Shown here: in pieces, positions 56,559 to 64,000 of the stretch | How positions within the stretch are numbered: the first letter of the stretch is position 1 | Layout: every line of letters starts with the position of its first letter | Origin: Malaya genurostris | Taxonomy: Eukaryota > Arthropoda > Insecta > Diptera > Culicidae | Direction: 5' to 3' | DNA: 64,000 bases | Assembly (NCBI RefSeq): GCF_030247185.1 | Contig: NC_080571.1 | Span: 10,484,631 to 10,548,630 of the forward strand | Translations under genes and position numbers: made by a program | The notes under the pieces: model-generated | Told to the model about the DNA's origin: nothing | The model's database searches: none | The model's input: the letters and a program-made list of their open reading frames with translations, nothing else

Positions 56559-57694
56559 ACTGCCTTAGAAAGTATGGACGCAACCAAAAACCGCTGCCAT
56601 TTCGCAATGGTTCAGAATCTGTCAATTTTTATGGCTGCGTCCTGTTGTTTACACTCTTCTCTAACCACTTGTGTAGTTGTTTATTCGTTTTCATTAGTTT
56701 ATTTCGAAATGCGTGGACTTTCAGCAAAACAACGTCGAAAAATTGTGTACAAATGGTGCACATAACGCGTCTGACACTGAGAAAGATAGCAAAAATGGAA
56801 GGAGTAAGTGAAAAAGCCGTGCGAAATGGAATCAGGAAGTTCGGTGAAGATAACACCTTTACCGGATAAACCGAAAACGGGTCGAAAAAAAGGCCCGTCC
56901 AAACCCTCAGTTGGATAAACGTATACTGAAGGCGTTCGAGCAAAAGAAGTAGGTTTCAGTTCAGGATGTGGCCAAAAAAGTGGGCACTTCGAAGTCAAAT
57001 GTTCTTCGTGCTAAAGAACGTTTGAATCTTCGAACCTATAAGAAGCAGAAACAACCAAAACGTAGTCCGAAACAAGAAGCATCGATCAAACCGAGGGTTC
57101 GAAAGCTGTACAATACGATTCTTGCTGGAAATTCGAACTGCATAATCATGGAAGACGAAACCTACGTGAAACTCGATTACAAATCCTTGCCGGGACCACA
57201 ATATTATACGGTGCGAGAAGGGCAAGTGTTAAACCAGTCCGAGACATCGATTGAAGTCGAAAAATTTGGTAAAAAAGCTATGGTCTGGCAAGCAATTTGT
57301 ATCTGCTGTAAGATTTCGAAACCCTTCATCACCACTGCTTCAACGAACAGCGAAAGGAATGTTTACAAAAATGACTTCTACTCATGATTCGAAGCCACAA
57401 GGATCCTGTTGTATTCTAGCCAGATCTTGCTTCTTGCACTACTCGAAATCAACAGTAGAATGGTATACTACCAAAAATGTCACTTTCGTCCCAAAAGACA
57501 TGAATCCATCAAATTGCCCACAACTTCGACCAATTGAGAAATTTTGTGCATTAACGAAGGCACATCTTTGGAAACATGTCTCGGTAGCCGAAACCATAGT
57601 CTAATATTATCAGTATATCGAATAAAATTTGAATATCTAACACTTGTGAATTATTTACAGCGAAATGAAAGTGCGTCCATACTTTCTGGGACAG
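56559..57694 (+). mobile_element. ITmD37E-type element, copy 2, with inverted ends
   Basis: 'actgccttagaaagtatgga' + 'cgca' at 56559 pairs with the complement of 'tgcgtccatactttctggga' + 'cagt' ending near 57694, with a few mismatches. TA flanks are not clean at the outermost bases, so the borders are accurate to several bases. It encloses the broken transposase gene 56709-57603. Confidence 0.75.
56709..57603 (+). pseudogene. ITmD37E-type (DD37E) transposase, broken, copy 2
   Basis: Starts MRGLSAKQRRKIVYKWCT with a stop and frame change near 56763. It then reads LTLRKIAKMEGVSEKAVRNG (helix-turn-helix). After another lesion it is open from about 56953 to 57385: VQDVAKKVGTSKSNVLRAKE, IIMEDETYVKLDYKSLPGPQ with the first catalytic Asp, and FGKKAMVWQAICICCK. 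Near 57380 the frame changes. The second catalytic block survives as a W-to-stop change followed by PDLASC and a one-base loss before HYSKSTVEWY. NPSNCPQLRPIEKF carries the Glu, with 37 residues between the second Asp and the Glu when the lost base is allowed for. At least four lesions. It is diverged from the copy at 36634, so the two are separate lineages of the family. Confidence 0.88.
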
Positions 57695-57699
57695 TTTTT

Positions 57700-58529
57700 A
57701 GGGAAATAATCTGTGAAACTTATTGGTAACTACGCATCTACTGGAGGAAGGGGGGTTTACACTGGTCTGAGAAAAACTCACATATGTTTTTTTGTTTCGT
57801 TTTCTTTCGCGTTTCATCCGTTCAATAGCAGGTCAAATTAAATCCCCATCTAGCAGTTTAATGTAAACCGCTAAACAGACTACTCTCCCGAAACACCTTC
57901 ACATCCCCATTTGACAGTCAAAGTAAATTTAACTTTCCAGCACCAGCAGTAATGCCCTGAACATCAGTACAGTGGATATCCGAAATGAATGCGGATTCCG
58001 TTGCAGTTTGGTTGAAAATTCTGAAGTGAAATAATTAGGTTCTCACAAGTCCCTATCTCATGCCTTCCCGTGTTCCTCAGATAACATTTGGTCAAAACAT
58101 TGGCGTCGACTAGGTGCTATCGCCTTCTGTGTTAGTAGCAAAATGAGAGGGTGAAAATCGATTCGTATGTAATCACTCATTTGAATCGCAAAAATATTTA
58201 AAATTGCATAAATACAAGCGAAGTATTTTCGTTTTGGATAAAAACCGTCTATTTTTTTCGTTTTGGAAAAAATCGTCCAGTATTTTTTATTTCATCCTTA
58301 AGGGCAGGTTCCTGAATCGATTTTCACCTTTTTAGATTCTACTGAAAGGTCTTAAGATGCCAAAAGAATATTCCTATTTCCGGAGGTAGAGTGCTAGGTA
58401 TAAAAATGTCAATTTCAAAATTATGATTGAATAGATTTTCACTAACTTAATTTTTTTAAAAGGGTTGTACTTCGCACGATTTCTGCTGTAATACATAAGA
58501 GATAATGAATAATATGAGAAAGGCAGCAT
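57700..58529. other. Unassigned DNA with a small inverted-repeat unit at 58152-58327
   Basis: 'ggtgaaaatcgattc' at about 58153-58167 and its exact complement 'gaatcgattttcacc' at about 58313-58327 enclose some 145 bases containing two near-copies of 'attttcgttttgga..aaa.cgtc'. It may be a small MITE. Otherwise nothing is recognised. Confidence 0.45.
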
Positions 58530-59618
58530 CCCAAGTAACATTTTTAATATTAATAAATACTTGTAGCTATCTTCAATGCTACATAATAAATCTTGCATTA
58601 AAACTTTAAACTCCACGAAAGCCTACTGAAAACCTCTATAAGAGCATGTTCCTGCCAAGTGGACCATTCTTCATAAGGTTTATAAAGCAAAGTGAAGAAT
58701 CATCATAAAGCTGCGTTAAAACTTCAAATTCAAGAAAATTTTGAAACCAGATTTACGATCAACATTAAATTTATTTGGATGAAATAAATTCCACTATGAA
58801 TAAACTGTCGTTTTGGTAATACTTGTCTTGATTATATGTGTGTCATATCTGCTTTGAATGCAATCAGTAACAATTATTTGGATTTTATTTACAAGTTTGA
58901 AGCTTTTACCGAACGTAAAAACTTCATGCGCTTTTATTTTTATCGTGAATGTACGGATAAAAATACGAATTATAACTAATCGCCTTGAAATAAATACGGT
59001 TTTTGCAAAAGTCTCCATGATTTATGAAAATTATTTTCTGTGATTTATCTTTATTTTTGTATAAAACTATTTCGTGGCGATAAAACTTGTGCATACGTTT
59101 TGAAAATGAATCATAAAAATCCATCATACTTCCTCGTTTCTGCATATCGAAGTTTATTTAATGTCAATAAAGGCTACGGCAAAGAACATCATAATGGCGG
59201 CCATGAAATTTTCTTTAATGCAAATTACACTTAATCTAAGAAGCAATAAATCAAACAGCCAACAACAGGAGTGTCATAAATGTACTTTGGAGCCCTCAAA
59301 TTTGCTCTGAGTGAAACTGTCATTTATAGAACACGCACACACACAAATCTAGATTTATGAAAGAATTTTACTGACAATAATGTTTTAAAGCAATATTAAG
59401 AGCGTTTGCATGGTTTTATTGTAGTACAAATTGATTTATTTTTAGTCCAGTCGTTAGTCTAGGTAAAAGGTTTTATAGAAGCTTTAAAAACTATGATATT
59501 ACTTGTCAAAAGCGACACTTATTAAAGTTGTTATAAAACAAGTAGTGATTAAACAATCAATTATAAAACTCCTATAAATTATAATCAAAACCATAAGGCA
59601 TTCGAATTGTTACTTGGG
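58530..59618. mobile_element. 1.09-kb MITE with 11-bp inverted ends 'cccaagtaaca'
   Basis: 'cccaagtaaca' at 58530-58540 and 'tgttacttggg' at 59608-59618 are exact inverses and are flanked by 'cat' on both sides (58527-58529, 59619-59621). The interior is AT-rich with repeated 'ataaaac/gttttat' words and no supported ORF. Short ends and a 3-bp duplication leave the superfamily open. Confidence 0.65.
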
Positions 59619-59621
59619 CAT

Positions 59622-60859
59622 TGTACCACTAGGTGAATCAAAACAGATTATTACACTGGGTGTTACTCGTATTCCAAAACTATTGCACATATCTACATGA
59701 ACCAAACGGCATTTTACTCGTTGAATGTCTTTCTATAATGGGAGAAAATATACATTGTTATTTAAAAAAGTTATTAACAATTAAAAAAGAAAAAAATGGA
59801 AACCATCTTGTTTTTTCTCAATAGAAATATTTCATTTAAGTTTCGACCATAACCAATTCAATACAGAACATGAAACTGTTTTGCCGTTTTATTTCCGAAT
59901 TTAGGTTTCCAAGAAATGATGACACCCAACAACAAATGGAAAGAGTTTGAGCAGATGTTTTCAGAGTCGCTATATTGAAACTATAAAATTTTTTGTGAAG
60001 TTTGCGAAAGCGACTAGCCTGAGGCTAGTGACGGACACAATCGAAAAGATTACCTCTTGACGAGATTACGGAATGCCAATTAGGCGGGAACGCAAAGCGA
60101 GGGTAAAAAAAATGGATGCTATGCGATCTTCAATTTTTATTGTGCACTCTTCTAGCGACCAACTTGTAATATCGGCGGTGTCGCTTTAATTTACTCGTCA
60201 AGCCGAATTCTATTCTGCTGTTTTAACAATAAGTCTCTTCTATCTCTTATATAATGGTTTGATCTCACAAATCACGGAGTGTCATTGTATGGTATAACAA
60301 TTTTACATAAAATTATAGGCTAAACAAATTTAGATTTTTATAACATTAAAATTGAAAATTATTTTAAACGCATATTAAATTTCACATCATTTTATCAAAA
60401 TATTCTACAACTGGTATAACCAAAAAATGTAGTTTCTCTGGTACAACTAATGACTTGAGGACACCAAAACATAACCTTTTTAATTTGTAAACAGTTATGT
60501 CAAGTTAATGAAAATTTGTCTTTATTTTGCATCGTTGCACTGAGTGATTAAACACACTTTACCCTATAGTTCTGGAACCTATGAGACTATAAGAAATTTA
60601 ATTTGAGCCTGTTTTTAGAATCGTTATCATGATTATGTAACAACACTAACCATTAGGAATATAAGATTTACAAATTTACATAATTTACATTTTTTTCACC
60701 TGAAAAATATAGATTTAAATGTGTATGGAAACCATGCACGCTTTAAGAAATTGAACAATGCACGCTGCGAACGGATCAAAGCCGGTGGTGTTTTCTTCTT
60801 CTCTAGTACCAGCACGTATCGACATGTACCATGTTGTCATTTTGAATAACGATTTGAAT
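59622..60859. other. Unassigned AT-rich DNA
   Basis: No recognisable gene, RNA or repeat apart from a short inverted word 'actagcctgaggctagt' at about 60013-60029. Confidence 0.5.
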
Positions 60860-61570
60860 GGTTTGACACTCATCGCCCCATCATTTCGGAACCGGAAGTC
60901 GGATCTGGATGAAATTGCACAGTATATTTAAAAACAATAAGAACTTTAATTTGAATCATGATTCGTAAAAATCGGTTGAACCGTTGCTGAGAAATCGAAA
61001 TTAGTTCTGTTTTTGGAGCTTTTCTTAGTTAGTATCAGTGCTTTCGGAAGCAGAAACCGTGAAATAGTAGTCCTAAAGTATATATAGTTTTATATATTCA
61101 CTAACTAACAAGATCTGCCAACTAGATGAATTTAGCAGTAATATGCATCTCGTTTCGCCATCGCTTGCGGAGAAATACTCATGAAATTGAAATTATTCAC
61201 TGATCGCACTGTAATATCACAACCGTAGGTCGGATCAGGATCAACTTTTCAGGGACTTTCCAAAGAATTGCAAGACCTTTCATTTGCTTCTTAGCTTGTG
61301 AGAATCGGTTATGAAGTTTCCGAAAAAATTGAGTGCGCATTTTTTCATAAACTTACACAAATTGCCTTGTAATTTCGGAACCGGAAGTCGGATCCAAATG
61401 AAATTCAAGAACATTGTATAAGGCTATAAGACGTTCCATTTGAATCTAAGTTTGTGAAAATTGGTTCAGCCTGTGACATTATTTACCATACACATACATA
61501 CACACAGACAGACATTTTGTGATCTCGACGAACTGTGTCGAATTGTATATTCTCTACGGCATAAGCGAAT
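60860..61570. repeat. Dispersed repeat families B and C, third cluster
   Basis: Units with 'catttcggaaccggaagtcg', 'gatc.ggatgaaatt', 'aatcggttgaaccgttgctg', 'cctttcatttgc' and 'ccttgtaatttcggaaccgg' repeat about four times. A 'catacatacacacagacaga' stretch and 'cgacgaactgtgtcgaat' follow, the same order as at 53.3-53.6 kb. Confidence 0.75.
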
Positions 61571-64000
61571 TGCAGGCATTACGATACTGCTTCTAACCAG
61601 CGATGCCAGATAGCTGTAGTGTCATTTTCATAGGTTGGCATTTCCTCCGGAAATTCTAGCGATATCAAGCACTAAACGTACAAGAAAAGACATTTATTTT
61701 ATCACCATGCAAATAGTTTCCGTAGGAAAATACTCGTAGAAAATCTCCGTATTCGTAGATCTACGAAGATTTCAGTAGATTTCACATCGCCGCCACACTG
61801 CAAAACGATTAGTTGACGATTCGTCGAGCGAATGACAAAGCGAATATTTTACCCATACGCTCTACAGGCGTTGATTGAGCATAAAACGTTTTACAGAGCA
61901 TATAGTTATAGATCATACCGTGCAAAACGATGAAATATTTTTTCATGCATAACGCAAAGCCTCGCTATATCGACCAAAACAGCACCGCCACTGATTAAAA
62001 TGCAAGGTGTGAAGCAACGATTAATACCGTTGGTCGTGTTAGAGGAATCAAGCGGATGACATCATAATGGTATGCTGTGATTGGCTCACAAAAATAGGTC
62101 AATGCTGTGCTATGAAAATACTAAAACGACGTTGCGATACATGTTTAAGCTAAATGTTTCCGACTGGGTTAACAGTTAAATTATATTAGTGCATCAACAA
62201 ATCAAGCGTCCAAAATTATGCAATAAAATATAACGTGACTAGTTTTGAACTTTTAATTTGACACCCGAGCCCGTGATTTTTAATGCCAAAAGCTTTCAAA
62301 TATCGGTGTCTAAATATGAGCAGGTTAAAATCGGATCTAAATTGGCGATATATAAAAACATGAGTAGTCAATTGAACTGTTAGAATTTGGAATTATTAAT
62401 GATGTCAGAGTAAAATCTCGTTTTTAATAATGTTAATTTTAGACTACATAATGCCAGTCTGTGAAGGTTATTTTTTTTATTAAAATTAAATTTTAGATCT
62501 GCTACGAAAATTCCTACATAATTGCCACGGCAATGTCTTCTCTGTTCAAGTTAGTGAGAACCCACAAGCGCGAATTACAGCGGATCCGTAATAAATGTTG
62601 ACTAGAGTAAAAACTTTTTCTGTTAGCAACAAAACTTGAAACCCAGCGATTTATACAATAAATCCTACCCATCAAAACTTCGCGACTGTTTACACCAACC
62701 ACGAAACACTTGGCATCAGGCAGGCATTATTTCCAGCCGAGAGGTGCCGTTTGTACGAGAAGCATCTGTTGAACCCGAATAATGGTTTTTTTTTTCGCCG
62801 CGATTTTTCCGACCGCCTCCGACAGTAGTCAAGGGTCATCATTTCCAGCACAAACTGTCACCAAAGTCCACGAACTTTGGCGTCCGATGCGTTCCTGCGC
62901 TAGGCTTCTTGTTGCACGTGCCTCAAACATGGATTCGTGGATTTCGGAAGGGCGTCACAGCATCCAAATGGGAGGGAAAGTCAGCCGGTCGGAAGGGTGT
63001 TTTATGACCGTCTGACGGATGGTACAACTTTATCTAGGATACGAATTTTCATCAACATTTTTGCACTCCGGTTCGTTCGTGGGACCGGGGTGGGGGGATG
63101 GGTGAGTGCGAGAGTTCGGTGTTTCAAGTGTGCTACAATGATGCTCATAAATTTAAGCACATACGAGATGATGATGCTCTGCTTTTGAGAGTGTTATTCA
63201 TTTTTTCCCCGTTCGTCATTCAACTTGAAGCAGGATGGCGCAACTGGAATTTCAAACCATGCGGTCGAAACATGAAAACTTATCTGAGTAGGATGATGAT
63301 GATGATGCTGCTGCTGCTCCTGCTGTTACTGATGTTAATGGAACTTCTTCGCATATATGCATATTTGCCTGGCTCGCGATACCGGAAAATCGTTTCTACC
63401 CATGTTTCAGTTAGTCCGGAAAATTCGGAAGAAACTTGAAACCAGCCAGGTATTACGCTTGGAAAATCGGAACATTTTATTTTCTCTCCCTCGCCTGCCG
63501 TCCCACCTTCCGCTCCCGTGGATCCGAAAAGCGATCCACTCAACTGGAATTGAACCATTCAACTTTTGTTTCGGGTGAAAATAAAACCGCCCGTAAAAAG
63601 TCAAGTTAGACTGCAAATAAAAAACCAGACTGAATGGAGCAGAACAATCAAAATTAGGTACCGCACCGAACGAAGCAATTCGAAGCGATAGTGTGACCTA
63701 CACCCGTTTCACCAGGGGCGGGCAACATTCCATTGGCGCCAGAACCCATTGGGTCCGGACAATAAAAGCACCTTTATTTTAATTCCATTCCGTAGCTGTC
63801 CGAAGAGTTACGCTTAATTATGGCAGTCATTATGGGTTATACAACGGGAAAATATTTGCGTTCGTGGTGTGGCCTTCGGAAATGGCCTCAAAGTGTTGCC
63901 CGTTGTGTTGAAAAACGGTTCTACTCGGGCCAGCGGTTCAGTGGTCCAGTTCGCCGACGACGACGACGGTGCTGGGTCAAGCGGATGCAAATTATGCAAA
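61571..64000. other. Unassigned DNA, GC-richer towards the end
   Basis: No gene is recognised. From about 62700 the composition becomes more balanced and ORFs appear on both strands (62782-63015, 62937-63188, 63098-63439 plus; 63280-63558, 63814-63999 minus). They overlap one another and lack domains. A (gat)n(gct)n microsatellite at about 63290-63340 explains the Met/Leu run in one of them. The right end could be host regulatory or exon sequence whose context lies outside the window. Confidence 0.45.

Noticed and set aside
63098..63558. Overlapping ORFs on both strands near the right end
   Set aside because: Driven by a GAT/GCT microsatellite and higher GC; no motif and no consistent frame.

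Overview
The window looks like intergenic or intronic DNA from a repeat-rich dipteran genome, most probably a mosquito. The reasons are: AT-rich sequence with no confident conserved host gene; two copies of an ITmD37E-type (DD37E) Tc1/mariner transposase, a group described from mosquitoes; irritans-type mariners; tRNA-derived SINEs; a Jockey/CR1-like reverse transcriptase fragment; and many copies of a dispersed repeat with the phrases 'ggaaccggaagtcgg' and 'ccctccgggtc'. Species assignment is inference; no rRNA, mitochondrial or conserved single-copy gene is present to fix it.

Layout. 1-4.6 kb: dispersed repeats, a decayed mariner and unassigned DNA. 4.63-18.11 kb: one 13.5-kb head-to-tail array of a 9-bp unit (AAGACTTTT / AAGACTTTC, about 1,500 units) with higher-order structure. 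It keeps its 9-bp phase throughout except for +1 at each of two identical 46-bp inserts. 18.1-21.2 kb: unassigned DNA, a possible first coding exon of a host gene (20170) and a SINE. 21.2-28.6 kb: a 43-bp satellite split by a retroelement carrying a DUF4780-like ORF, which is itself split by a 2.0-kb hAT-like element with an 8-bp target duplication. 28.6-32.9 kb: unassigned DNA with a possible regulatory block, a decayed mariner, and a reverse transcriptase fragment interrupted by a 670-bp Mutator-like MITE with a 9-bp target duplication. 33.5-45.4 kb: two mariners in opposite orientation, an ITmD37E copy, and a deleted DD34D mariner sharing its TA with a deleted Tc1-like element. 47.6-53.6 kb: a 4.76-kb DNA transposon inserted in the dispersed repeat. 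53.6-64 kb: unassigned DNA, a SINE, a second ITmD37E copy, a 1.1-kb MITE and more dispersed repeat.

The most interesting object is the transposon at 48524-53286. It has about 0.72-kb terminal inverted repeats whose right arm includes the end of the coding region. It encodes a three-exon, Cys-rich protein with DDE/D-like signatures (TLDFAENY, FSSDGCAGQYKN, SHGKGACDGVG) that I cannot place in a named superfamily, and its left side carries two younger MITEs. No transposase in the window is intact, and nothing here forms a pathway or operon. The coding content is a stack of selfish elements whose insertion order can be read from target-site duplications.
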